From contig OZ221974.1 in NCBI GenBank assembly GCA_965119665.1, forward strand, positions 930,001 through 994,000: 64,000 bases of DNA. Direction: 5' to 3'. Shown one piece after another: positions 33,572-41,534 of the stretch (position 1 is its first letter; each line of letters opens with the position of its first letter). The stretch is from Dialister sp900541485 (GTDB taxonomy: Bacteria > Bacillota > Negativicutes > Veillonellales > Dialisteraceae). The position numbers and the translations under genes were made by a program. Under the pieces are notes generated by a model, which saw only the letters and a list, made by a program, of their open reading frames with translations, was not told where the DNA came from and made no database searches.

Positions 33572-34612
33572 ATGATCAGTTCGGCAAAGGGAAAAAGTGT
33601 ATTTATTATATTTTTGGCGGTTCTTTTATTTCTTGTAGCGGTGTTGGCACTTCATGTCGGGGCGATTCCCGTGCCGGTGACGACGGTATTTCATGAAATA
33701 GCCAGGGGTCTCGGTCTTCCCGCTTTCGGTACGGCGCCGACGCAGGAGCAGATGGCGGTTTTCTGGTATATCCGCATGCCCCGTATCGCGATTGCCGTTT
33801 TGGCAGGGGCGGCACTGGCGGCGTCAGGCTCGGTCATGCAGGGGGTATTTTCCAATCCTCTTGCCGATCCCGGTATCATCGGTGTGTCGTCAGGGGCGTC
33901 TTTCGGTGCGGTCATCTGTATCTATCTGGGACTGACTTCCGTATCTATGTACTATATGCCCGCGTTTGCTCTTCTCGGAGCTGTTTTTTCCGTAGCGGCG
34001 GCGATTTTCCTCACGCTTCATAACGGAAAAATGCCTCCCATGAGTTTGCTTCTTGCCGGTGTGGCTGTGAGTATTTTCCTCGGTGCCATGACGAACGGAT
34101 TGCTTACGTTTATGAATGAATACAGGCTGAAGGAATTTCTATTCTGGATGGTCGGCGGTCTTGACTATCGCCGGTGGGAGCATGTGACTCTTGCCTTTGC
34201 ACCGATTATCACGGGTCTTGTGACACTTATTATTTTGGCCCGTCATTTAAATGTCCTTTCTCTCGGCGAAGCGGAAGCGAAGTCGCTGGGTATGAATATT
34301 CTTCTTTACCGTTCTTTATTTCTTTTCATTGCCTCGCTCATCACCGCCGTTGCGGTCTGCGTAAGCGGTATGATAGGATTTGTCGGTCTTGTGGTGCCGC
34401 ACATTATAAGGATACTCATCGGGCCCGATCACCGCACGCTTCTTCCGGCGGCGGCACTATCGGGCGCGTTATTTCTTCTTCTCTGCGATACGTTGGGACG
34501 GACAATTGCCGCTCCTCTGGAAATACGGGTGGGCATCATGACCGCTGTCATCGGCGCGCCTTATTTCCTCTATCTGATTCGCAGAATGAGACGGCACGGA
34601 GGTATGGGATAA
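33572..34612 (+). CDS. FecCD-family ABC transporter permease
   Basis: A 346-residue polytopic permease with the family stretches RMPRIAIAVLAGAALAASG, FSNPLADPGIIGVSSGASFG and VSGMIGFVGLVVPHIIR. It is paralogous to the permease at 2194-3252. Start codon ATG at 33572 with GAGGAG 7 bases upstream. The stop overlaps the ATPase ATG by one base. Confidence 0.93.
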   Translation: MISSAKGKSVFIIFLAVLLFLVAVLALHVGAIPVPVTTVFHEIARGLGLPAFGTAPTQEQMAVFWYIRMPRIAIAVLAGAALAASGSVMQGVFSNPLADPGIIGVSSGASFGAVICIYLGLTSVSMYYMPAFALLGAVFSVAAAIFLTLHNGKMPPMSLLLAGVAVSIFLGAMTNGLLTFMNEYRLKEFLFWMVGGLDYRRWEHVTLAFAPIITGLVTLIILARHLNVLSLGEAEAKSLGMNILLYRSLFLFIASLITAVAVCVSGMIGFVGLVVPHIIRILIGPDHRTLLPAAALSGALFLLLCDTLGRTIAAPLEIRVGIMTAVIGAPYFLYLIRRMRRHGGMG

Positions 34613-35718
34613 TGAGTGAATTTATACTGGAAGCCCGCGATATTTCCGTTTCTTTGGGGCATAGAAAAATCCTTGAAAATTGCTCGCTTTCTGCCAAACA
34701 GGGCGAATTTATAGGCATCATCGGACCGAACGGTGCGGGAAAAAGCACGTTCCTCAAAGCGGTAAGAGGGATGATTCCCCGCTCGTCGGGAGAAATTTTG
34801 ATTGACGGAAGAAATGAAAGTTCCATGCATGACAAGGAAATCGCGAGAAAAATCGCATTCATGCAGCAGGAATTCCGCACAAGTTTCAGTTATACCGCGA
34901 AAGAAATCGTCATGTCCGCCCGCTATCCCTATCTCAAATGGTGGCAAAAAGAAGACTTGGACGATGAAAAAATTGCAGAAAAATGGATGACCTATACAGG
35001 CGTCATTCATCTGGCGGACAAGCCGGTCCAGACACTTTCCGGCGGTGAACGGCAAAGAGTGATTCTTGCCAAAGTTCTTGCCCAGGAAACGCCCGTCCTT
35101 TTCCTTGATGAACCGACAGCCTCGCTGGACTTGCAGTATCAGGAAGAAATATTCCGTCTTTGCCGTGACTTGGCAAACGAAGGAAAAACAGTCATTATGA
35201 TTTGTCACGACCTTATGATGTCCGCCCAATGGTGCAGCCGTCTTCTGCTCCTTTCGGATTGTCAATTTACTGCTGACGGCATTCCCGTAGACGTACTGAC
35301 GGAAAATAATTTAAAGAGAGCTTTCCGCCTCGATTCTCTCATCTATAACGATCCGATTTCCGACCGTCTGGCCCTATACACTTATAAAGGAAAGGAAGAA
35401 AAAGGAAAGAAAGTGCTTGTCCTCGGCGACGGCGTGGAAACGGTTGGTCTCATGCGTCATCTTTTCCTGGCAGGCTATCAGGTAAGCTGCGGACCCTTGG
35501 GAGAAAAAACACTTGCCCGGGCAGCCTCCTACTGTTTCCATATCCCCTATGCAAGAAGTGAAGAAGAATTGGAAGCATTGATGGCCGCCTCGTCTGTCAT
35601 TATCGATATGACAAAGGAAGAAAAAGCATATCATTACCCTGAAACGGCAAAGATTTACACAGCAGACACCCTTTCTCCCCGGGAACTCCAGGAAAAAGCG
35701 GACCACGGGGAATTATAA
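34612..35718 (+). CDS. ABC importer ATPase with an extra C-terminal domain
   Basis: A 368-residue protein; the ATG at 34612 overlaps the permease stop. Residues 1-255 are a complete FecE/BtuD ATPase: Walker A GPNGAGKS (38-45), signature LSGGERQ (142-148), Walker B PVLFLDEP (161-168). The usual protein ends near 260; here about 105 residues follow (265-368), starting KKVLVLGDGVETVGLMRHL, which looks like a Rossmann-type beta-alpha-beta unit with a glycine-containing loop, then SSVIIDMTKEE. This could bind a nucleotide or sense cofactor status, or derive from a tetrapyrrole-pathway enzyme. Function of the extension is unknown. Confidence 0.9.
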   Translation: MSEFILEARDISVSLGHRKILENCSLSAKQGEFIGIIGPNGAGKSTFLKAVRGMIPRSSGEILIDGRNESSMHDKEIARKIAFMQQEFRTSFSYTAKEIVMSARYPYLKWWQKEDLDDEKIAEKWMTYTGVIHLADKPVQTLSGGERQRVILAKVLAQETPVLFLDEPTASLDLQYQEEIFRLCRDLANEGKTVIMICHDLMMSAQWCSRLLLLSDCQFTADGIPVDVLTENNLKRAFRLDSLIYNDPISDRLALYTYKGKEEKGKKVLVLGDGVETVGLMRHLFLAGYQVSCGPLGEKTLARAASYCFHIPYARSEEELEALMAASSVIIDMTKEEKAYHYPETAKIYTADTLSPRELQEKADHGEL

Positions 35719-35743
35719 AGAAATAAAAAATGTAAAACGCACC

Positions 35744-35770
35744 GATGGCTCTCTTGAGGGCCATTTTTTA
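35744..35770 (+). terminator. Terminator of the permease-ATPase operon
   Basis: ATGGCTCTC/GAGGGCCAT stem with TT loop (one T-G pair), then TTTTTT. Confidence 0.8.
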
Positions 35771-35786
35771 TGAAAAAATAAAGAAA

Positions 35787-35802
35787 TGTTTCACGTGAAA
35801 CG
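35787..35802. promoter_or_regulatory. parS-like site 4
   Basis: TGTTTCACGTGAAACG, 15 of 16 matches including the full TTTCACGTGAAA core. Confidence 0.85.
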
Positions 35803-35831
35803 ACAGTATTCATTCTCCGGTTCCGCAAAAA

Positions 35832-35953
35832 AACGATTCTGACCTGTGTACGCAAGCACGCCCCTATCGACTCGCAAGGCACGGCACCTCCCGGCCAAAG
35901 GCGAAGCGTCTCATTGCGTTTTCGTGTTGCTATGCTCATAAAAACATAATTCG
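35832..35953. repeat. Dispersed intergenic repeat, truncated by the tRNA fragment
   Basis: Modules 'CTGACCTGTGTACGCAAG', 'CGGCCAAAGGCGAAGCGTCT' and 'AAAACATAATTCGCT' end abruptly where the tRNA-Arg 3' fragment starts. Confidence 0.8.
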
Positions 35954-36002
35954 CTGGTCTCCGGAACCGGGTGCGCAGGTTCGATTCCTGCTAGGCGCAC
36001 CA
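35953..36002 (+). pseudogene. 3' fragment of tRNA-Arg (CCG), probable attachment-site remnant
   Basis: The anticodon arm GGT-CTCCGGA-ACC (anticodon CCG), variable region, T-arm GCAGG-TTCGATT-CCTGC, acceptor 3' strand and CCA end are intact; the 5' half is missing and replaced by dispersed-repeat sequence. This is what an attR site looks like when an integrase uses the 3' half of a tRNA gene. Confidence 0.8.
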
Positions 36003-36006
36003 GCAT

Positions 36007-36043
36007 AATAAAGGCCTCTCGAAAATTCGAGAAGCCTTTTTTT
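36007..36043 (+). terminator. Terminator downstream of the tRNA-Arg fragment
   Basis: GGCCTCTCGAA and TTCGAGAAGCC arms, AA loop, then seven T; presumably the original tRNA's terminator. Confidence 0.8.
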
Positions 36044-36100
36044 CATGTTTGAGCCCAATTTATTTCAAATTCTTTGAAAAACACTATATATTATTCCCCC

Positions 36101-36147
36101 CTTTTCTTTTCCAAACGTCCGATATATCTCAAATCATTCAAAATACC
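36101..36147. repeat. Direct repeat B, left copy
   Basis: Shares TTTTCCAAACG, a GATAT core and CATTCAAAATAC with 41371-41414. With repeat A it brackets the AT-rich island. Confidence 0.7.
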
Positions 36148-36273
36148 ATATTCTATTTTTTCTAATATCACTAAATCCACCTAATTATAGGACGTTTTCA
36201 AATTTTTAGTCCCGTCCCAGTCCCGGTACCGGAGAAATATTGTTTTAATATAATATCTCTTTTTATATTCTAA

Positions 36274-36411
36274 GCTCTTAAAAGGAAAAGAATAAGTAAA
36301 GAAAGTCAAGACAAGGATAAAAAGTCCATATTAGGGCAAATAGAAAGCTTTAAGACGGATGATAAAGCTAAGTCAAATAAGAAAGATCATAGCAAAGGTA
36401 TAGAAAGATAA
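36274..36411 (+). pseudogene. Remnant resembling the lysine-rich tail of a relaxase
   Basis: A 45-codon frame without a start codon, bounded upstream by an in-frame TAA, reading KRISKESQDKDKKSILGQIE then SFKTDDKAKSNKKDHSKGI and ending ER-stop. Such lysine/aspartate-rich tails are typical of relaxases in Gram-positive integrative elements; the match is by character, not by a domain. It suggests a mobilisation gene was deleted here. A small hairpin and T-run follow (36417-36442). Confidence 0.4.
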
Positions 36412-36525
36412 ATATCGGCAGTCTCGGACTGTCTTTATTTTTTTGTTAATTTTTTATCAAATTTATACACACCTATACAAATATATATAAACTCATAAAA
36501 GATAAAGGCGTATAAAAAATTTATC

Positions 36526-37518
36526 TTAATTACAGCAATCGCATTTTAAATTGAGATGTTCGCAAGCTAGATTACGGACTTCACTGGGAAGTTTTCCCTT
36601 ATATCTTTTGTAATAAATGGAAAATTTGCTATGAGATGTGTATCCGACAGATTCAGCTATTTCCTTTATAGGAAGTTTGGTATTTAAGAGAAGAGTCTCA
36701 GCCATATTCATTCTTTTTCTTTGGGTGTATTCTGTAATGCCTTGACCATATTTTTCTTTGAACAAGTTTTTTAATTTAGTCCCGCTCATCTTAGAAATTT
36801 TTTCAAGGGTTTCCTGATTTACATTCATGGCGAAATGATCGTCTAAGAATCTTGCTACATCTTCAAGTGCTTTATCATCATCAATTTCAATTTTATATTT
36901 TTTTCTATTTAAGTAGGTATCTATTACTATACTTATCCATTCATTTGCTTTGGCTTTTAAGAAAAAATCAGCGGCAGGAGCTTCCATCTTACAATTTAAA
37001 ATTTCCATAGCCACTTTTTCTAAAGACTTTGTAAGTATTATTTGATTTGTTTGAAGTAAAGCCCTATAAAATGATTCTGGATCAACATTAATGGATGATA
37101 GGTGCTTGTCTAGAAGTTCTCTTTTAAATCCAATAGAAACAGCAAGATAGTAACAGTTTTCGTGTAATAAAAAAAGAAAGTCATCTTTTATATTGTCAAA
37201 ATCTAGAGTGCATAATGAGTTTGCAGTAAGTATTTGATATGGATTAAATTTTTCTCCGTTTGCACTGACGATGTAGCTTGAATAGATTGAAACATAGTCT
37301 GACATACTATAAGTACTATTTTGAATAACTTCTTCTCTGATATAAAAATCGTGGACATCAATAATGAAGCCATCTCCTTCATAAAACCAATAAAGCCCTT
37401 CTGCATGAGTTGAATTATTTTTGCTCCAACAAAATGTATGCCCGGCACTTGAATATTTTCTATTGTTTTTACATTCATTTACGTTCATATATTCTTTTAC
37501 AAAATCATAATAAGTCAT
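36526..37518 (-). CDS. AraC-family transcriptional regulator
   Basis: A 330-residue regulator. The C-terminal ~100 residues are a double helix-turn-helix AraC domain: QETLEKISKMSGTKLKNLFK, then TLLLNTKLPIKEIAESVGYT and SHSKFSIYYKRYKGKLPSEVR. The N-terminal ~220 residues are a sensing domain without recognised motif. The protein ends with cysteines (CDCCN). It is divergent from two ABC half-transporters, the arrangement known for YbtA/PchR-like regulators of siderophore uptake. Very AT-rich, unlike core genes. Confidence 0.9.
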   Translation of the reverse strand: MTYYDFVKEYMNVNECKNNRKYSSAGHTFCWSKNNSTHAEGLYWFYEGDGFIIDVHDFYIREEVIQNSTYSMSDYVSIYSSYIVSANGEKFNPYQILTANSLCTLDFDNIKDDFLFLLHENCYYLAVSIGFKRELLDKHLSSINVDPESFYRALLQTNQIILTKSLEKVAMEILNCKMEAPAADFFLKAKANEWISIVIDTYLNRKKYKIEIDDDKALEDVARFLDDHFAMNVNQETLEKISKMSGTKLKNLFKEKYGQGITEYTQRKRMNMAETLLLNTKLPIKEIAESVGYTSHSKFSIYYKRYKGKLPSEVRNLACEHLNLKCDCCN

Positions 37519-37572
37519 AACGCACTATCCCCTTTAGACAATATTCCAATTAGCCCTAAATTCGACAAGCCA

Positions 37573-37602
37573 TTGTATTAGTAATCATAACCGATATACA
37601 AT
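37573..37602 (+). promoter_or_regulatory. Promoter of the ABC half-transporter operon
   Basis: TTGTAT (37573-37578) and TACAAT (37597-37602), 18-base spacer. Confidence 0.55.
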
Positions 37603-37612
37603 AGAAAGGCAA

Positions 37613-37627
37613 TGATAATTACTATCA
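37613..37627. promoter_or_regulatory. Fur-box-like operator
   Basis: TGATAATTACTATCA matches the 7-1-7 inverted repeat TGATAAT-N-ATTATCA at 13 of 14 arm positions. It covers the expected transcription start, so iron-bound Fur would block the operon. Confidence 0.6.
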
Positions 37628-37679
37628 ACAAAGCAAATTTATATCTAAACGGGATATCAAAGAAAAGGGAGATAATATT

Positions 37680-39434
37680 ATGAAGATTTATAAAAAGCTA
37701 TTTGCTTATGTACAAGACAAAAAATATCTTGGATTTTTCGCTATAATTTTTTCTGTTATATCTGCAGTAATTACAGTATATGGATACTATTTAATTTACA
37801 GATTTTTAGACAATTTAATTATCCATACAGATTTATCTGGAGCAGAAAATTTAGCAATAAAATCTGCTCTTATATTAACAGCAGGAGCAATATTTTATTT
37901 TGCTTCAGGAGCTTTTTCCCATTTATTGGGATTTAGGCTTGAAACAAATTTAAGAAAAAGAGGAATTGATGGTTTAGAGAACGCAAGCTTTAGGTTCTTT
38001 GATTTAAATCCTTCTGGGAAAATTAGAAAGATCATAGATGATAATGCCGCACAAACACATCAGGTTGTAGCTCATATGATTCCTGATAGCTCTCAGGCAA
38101 TAATTACACCCGTGCTTGTGCTTGTACTTGGCTTTATAGTAAGTATAAGGGTTGGCATCACTTTACTTGCTCTTACAATAATTGGCTGCTTAATTTTAGG
38201 GGCAATGATGGGCGAGCAAAAATTTATGAAGATATACCAGGAAGCTCTATCTAAACTAAGTGCCGAGACCGTTGAATACGTTAGAGGAATGCAAGTTGTA
38301 AAAATATTTAGAGCAAATGTAGAGTCATTTAAAAGCTTTTATAAGGCGATAAAAGATTATTCAAAGTATGCTTACGATTATTCACTGTCTTGTAAAAAGC
38401 CTTATGTTTTGTATCAATGGTTATTCTTTGGATTAATTGCAATTTTAATTATACCTATAGTTTATTTTATGACTAGCTTAGGCAGCGCCAAGATGATATT
38501 ACTTGAGCTTATCATGATTTTATTTTTATCGGGGGTTCTCTTTGTTTCATTTATGAGAATGATGTGGTACTCCTTATACATCTCTCAAGGCAATTATGCA
38601 GTAGATACTTTAGAGGCTCTATACAAGGAGATGCAAAAAGACAAATTGGAGCACGGCAATCTTAATAATTTTAAAAACTATAATATAGAGTTTGATAATG
38701 TTAGCTTTGCTTATAATGATAAAGCAGTAATAGAAAACTTATCTTTTAGTTTGCAAGAAGGAAAGTCCTATGCACTAGTCGGTTCATCTGGTTCGGGCAA
38801 ATCAACAGTAGCAAAACTTATATCAGGTTTTTACAATGTTAATGAAGGAAGCATAAAGATAGGCGGCATACCAATATCTGAATATTCTGACGAAGCCTTA
38901 ATTAAAGCTATCTCATTTGTTTTCCAAGATTCGAAACTGTTTAAGAAGAGCATTTATGAAAATGTAGCTTTAGCCAATAAAGACGCGGTCAAAGATGATG
39001 TCATGAGAGCCTTAAGATTAGCAGGATGCGATTTGATATTAGACAAATTCCCTGAAAGAGAAAAGACAATCATAGGCTCAAAAGGAGTTTATTTATCCGG
39101 TGGAGAAAAACAAAGAATTGCAATTGCCAGAGCAATTTTAAAGGATTCCAAAATTATTATTATGGATGAAGCATCAGCATCTATTGACCCAGATAACGAG
39201 TTTGAACTACAAAAAGCTTTCAAGAACCTTATGAAGGATAAAACAGTTATCATGATTGCTCATAGACTTTCTACAATTAAAGATGTAGATGAAATTCTTG
39301 TAATGGATAATGGAAAAATTATAGAAAGAGGTTCTGACAAAGAATTAATGTCAAGAGATACAAGGTATAAGAGACTGCAAGAGCTCTTTAACAGTGCGAA
39401 TGAATGGAGAGTTTTAAATGAAGGAGTTTTATAA
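37680..39434 (+). CDS. ABC half-transporter 1 (YbtP/IrtA-like), permease-ATPase fusion
   Basis: A 584-residue exporter-fold protein: six membrane segments in about 1-310, then an ATPase with Walker A GSSGSGKST (near 365), signature LSGGEKQRIAIAR (near 473), Walker B IIIMDEASASID and AHRLST. Its stop lies 17 bases inside the next gene, so the two are coupled and probably form a heterodimer. Pairs of this type next to an AraC regulator and a Fur box import ferric siderophores (as YbtPQ and IrtAB do) although built like exporters. GGGAG 9 bases before ATG. Confidence 0.9.
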   Translation: MKIYKKLFAYVQDKKYLGFFAIIFSVISAVITVYGYYLIYRFLDNLIIHTDLSGAENLAIKSALILTAGAIFYFASGAFSHLLGFRLETNLRKRGIDGLENASFRFFDLNPSGKIRKIIDDNAAQTHQVVAHMIPDSSQAIITPVLVLVLGFIVSIRVGITLLALTIIGCLILGAMMGEQKFMKIYQEALSKLSAETVEYVRGMQVVKIFRANVESFKSFYKAIKDYSKYAYDYSLSCKKPYVLYQWLFFGLIAILIIPIVYFMTSLGSAKMILLELIMILFLSGVLFVSFMRMMWYSLYISQGNYAVDTLEALYKEMQKDKLEHGNLNNFKNYNIEFDNVSFAYNDKAVIENLSFSLQEGKSYALVGSSGSGKSTVAKLISGFYNVNEGSIKIGGIPISEYSDEALIKAISFVFQDSKLFKKSIYENVALANKDAVKDDVMRALRLAGCDLILDKFPEREKTIIGSKGVYLSGGEKQRIAIARAILKDSKIIIMDEASASIDPDNEFELQKAFKNLMKDKTVIMIAHRLSTIKDVDEILVMDNGKIIERGSDKELMSRDTRYKRLQELFNSANEWRVLNEGVL

Positions 39435-41139
39435 AAAAAGATTTGCTCTTACAGATAAAGGAGCGAAGAATTTAACTAAAGCAACACTGTCCTCATTTTT
39501 GGTTTATTGTATAACCATGCTTCCTGCCATATTACTAATGATTTTTGCGCAAGAAGTTTTGGAGAATATTGACAAAAGCAAGGGATTTTATCTAGCATTC
39601 TCGGTTTTGACTTTGATAGCAATGTATATTTTGCTTTCTATCGAATACGATAAATTATATAGCACAACATATCAAGAAAGTGCAGATTTAAGGGTAAGAA
39701 CAGCAGAGAATTTATCAAAACTACCTCTATCATACTTTTCTAAGCATGATATTTCCGATCTCTCACAAACAATTATGGCTGATATTGAAGGTATAGAGCA
39801 TGCAATGAGTCACGCAATACCAAAAGTGGGCGGCATGGCACTATTCTTCCCACTAATATCCATCATGATGCTAGTAGGCAATGTCAAGATGGGTTTAGCT
39901 GTAATTATTCCAACGATTCTAAGTTTTATATTTATACCTTTATCTAAAAAACATTCAGTTAAGGGAGAGAAAAGATATTATGACGCCTTAAGAGAAAACT
40001 CTGAAAGCTTTCAAGAAAATATCGAGATGCAAATGGAGATTAAAGCCTATGGCTTATCAGAGGAAATGAAAGAAAAGCTATATGAAAAAATGGATAAAAG
40101 TGAAAAAGTCCACTTAAAGACAGAAATAGGACTTATTTTAACTATGTCCATATCTTCAATATTTAGCTTTATTTCCCTTGCTGTCGTAATACTTGTTGGG
40201 GTAAATCTAATTATTAATAAAGAGATAAGCCCTCTCTACCTTATAGGATATTTACTAGCGGCTATGAAGATAAAAGACTCTCTAGATGCATCTAAAGAGG
40301 GCATGATGGAGATATTTTATTTAACGCCAAAGATTGAAAGACTTAAAGAAATTCAAAATCAAGAATTACAAGAGGGCGAAGACTATAATTTGAAAAAATT
40401 TGATATTGATCTAAAAGATGTTGAATTTGCTTATAAGAAAGACGCAAAAGTTTTAAATGGAATAAATTTTAAAGCTAAGCAAGGAGAGGTAACTGCTTTA
40501 GTGGGAGCAAGCGGCTGCGGTAAAACAACTATCTTGAAACTTATATCAAGACTTTATGATTATGACGAAGGACAAATCTTAATCGATGGCAAAGATATAA
40601 AAGAAATATCAACAGAATCTCTTTTTGACAAGGTCTCAATAGTTTTTCAAGATGTGGTTCTCTTTAATCAAAGCGTTATGGAAAATATTAGACTTGGTAA
40701 GCAAGATGCAAGCGACAAAGAAGTTAAAAGAGCAGCAAAACTTGCAAATTGCACAGATTTTATAGAAAAAATGGATAAAGGTTTTGATACAGTTATCGGT
40801 GAAAACGGTGCTGAGCTATCAGGAGGAGAAAGACAAAGGTTATCAATAGCCAGAGCTTTCTTAAAAGACGCACCGATACTAATATTAGACGAAATTACAG
40901 CAAGTCTTGATGTGGATAATGAGAAAAAAATCCAAGAGTCTTTAAATAATTTAATTAAAGATAAGACAGTCATCATAATTTCACACAGAATGAAATCCAT
41001 AGAAAATGCAGACAAGATAGTAGTTCTTGAAAACGGAAAAGTAGAAAGTGAAGGTAAACATGAAGAGCTTTTACAAAAATCAAAGGTTTACAAGAATTTA
41101 ATAGTAAAGACAAAAATGGCAGAAGAATTTATTTATTAG
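39418..41139 (+). CDS. ABC half-transporter 2 (YbtQ/IrtB-like), permease-ATPase fusion
   Basis: A 573-residue partner of the preceding protein: membrane domain about 1-310, then Walker A GASGCGKTT (near 362), signature LSGGERQRLSIAR (near 466), Walker B PILILDEITASLD and SHRMKS. The ATG is within the 3' end of the first gene. It ends 9 bases before the ATG of a truncated third gene, showing that the operon was once longer. Confidence 0.9.
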   Translation: MKEFYKKRFALTDKGAKNLTKATLSSFLVYCITMLPAILLMIFAQEVLENIDKSKGFYLAFSVLTLIAMYILLSIEYDKLYSTTYQESADLRVRTAENLSKLPLSYFSKHDISDLSQTIMADIEGIEHAMSHAIPKVGGMALFFPLISIMMLVGNVKMGLAVIIPTILSFIFIPLSKKHSVKGEKRYYDALRENSESFQENIEMQMEIKAYGLSEEMKEKLYEKMDKSEKVHLKTEIGLILTMSISSIFSFISLAVVILVGVNLIINKEISPLYLIGYLLAAMKIKDSLDASKEGMMEIFYLTPKIERLKEIQNQELQEGEDYNLKKFDIDLKDVEFAYKKDAKVLNGINFKAKQGEVTALVGASGCGKTTILKLISRLYDYDEGQILIDGKDIKEISTESLFDKVSIVFQDVVLFNQSVMENIRLGKQDASDKEVKRAAKLANCTDFIEKMDKGFDTVIGENGAELSGGERQRLSIARAFLKDAPILILDEITASLDVDNEKKIQESLNNLIKDKTVIIISHRMKSIENADKIVVLENGKVESEGKHEELLQKSKVYKNLIVKTKMAEEFIY

Positions 41140-41148
41140 GAGGAAAAA

Positions 41149-41211
41149 ATGAATAAAAATAATATGAATGGTCTAAAAACAAAGGATTTGATTACTATAG
41201 GAGTTTTTTGA
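41149..41211 (+). pseudogene. Truncated start of an ECF/Trep_Strep-type membrane protein gene
   Basis: AGGAGG and ATG at 41149 begin a 20-codon frame, MNKNNMNGLKTKDLITIGVF, then TGA. The start LKTKDLITIGVF is how Trep_Strep-family substrate-binding membrane proteins of Gram-positive bacteria typically begin, and these genes commonly follow such ABC pairs. The rest of the gene is gone, replaced by unrelated AT-rich sequence, so a deletion end point lies near 41206. Confidence 0.6.
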
Positions 41212-41370
41212 AACTACGGTCTAATTTTTTATCCAAATGTAAACCACTTGAAACTATTATTTTAAATATTTTTTTTACTTCCAGTACCATTTGAGTACCA
41301 GTAGCCATTTTTTATTCTCTATATAGCTTGAAATTGAGCCATTTTATAAAATTTTGCGATTACTCCCATT
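41212..41370. other. AT-rich junction region, possible integrase-tail remnant
   Basis: On the minus strand a short frame from about 41314 to 41210 reads GTQMVLEVKKIFK and onwards; repetitive GTACC/GTACT motifs and a GTQMV-type end are common in tyrosine-integrase C-termini. No conserved catalytic residue is present, so this is only suggestive. Confidence 0.25.
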
Positions 41371-41414
41371 CTTCTTTTCCAAACGTTCGAGATATCCCAA
41401 ACCATTCAAAATAC
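41371..41414. repeat. Direct repeat B, right copy
   Basis: Matches 36101-36147 with several substitutions and abuts direct repeat A at 41415. Confidence 0.7.
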
Positions 41415-41530
41415 AAAGAAATAAAAAATGTAAAACGCACCAATGGCTCCCTTGAGGGCCATTTTTTTATGAACGACAAAGAAATGTTTCGCGTGAAACG
41501 ACAGTATTCCTTCTCCGGTTCCGCAAAAAG
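41415..41530. repeat. Direct repeat A, right copy, with hairpin and parS-like site
   Basis: Duplicate of 35717-35830. Contains the same terminator hairpin (ATGGCTCCC / GAGGGCCAT) and TGTTTCGCGTGAAACG (41485-41500), 14 of 16 matches to parS. Confidence 0.85.
41485..41500. promoter_or_regulatory. parS-like site 5
   Basis: TGTTTCGCGTGAAACG, two mismatches to TGTTTCACGTGAAACA; may exist only because repeat A was duplicated. Confidence 0.6.
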
Positions 41531-41534
41531 GCAA

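Larger units (their letters stand above)
35717..35830. repeat. Direct repeat A, left copy, with terminator and parS-like site
   Basis: About 114 bases that recur at 41415-41530. It contains the hairpin ATGGCTCTC-TT-GAGGGCCAT followed by six T (35744-35770), the terminator of the ATPase gene, and TGTTTCACGTGAAACG (35787-35802), which matches parS at 15 of 16 positions. Confidence 0.85.
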
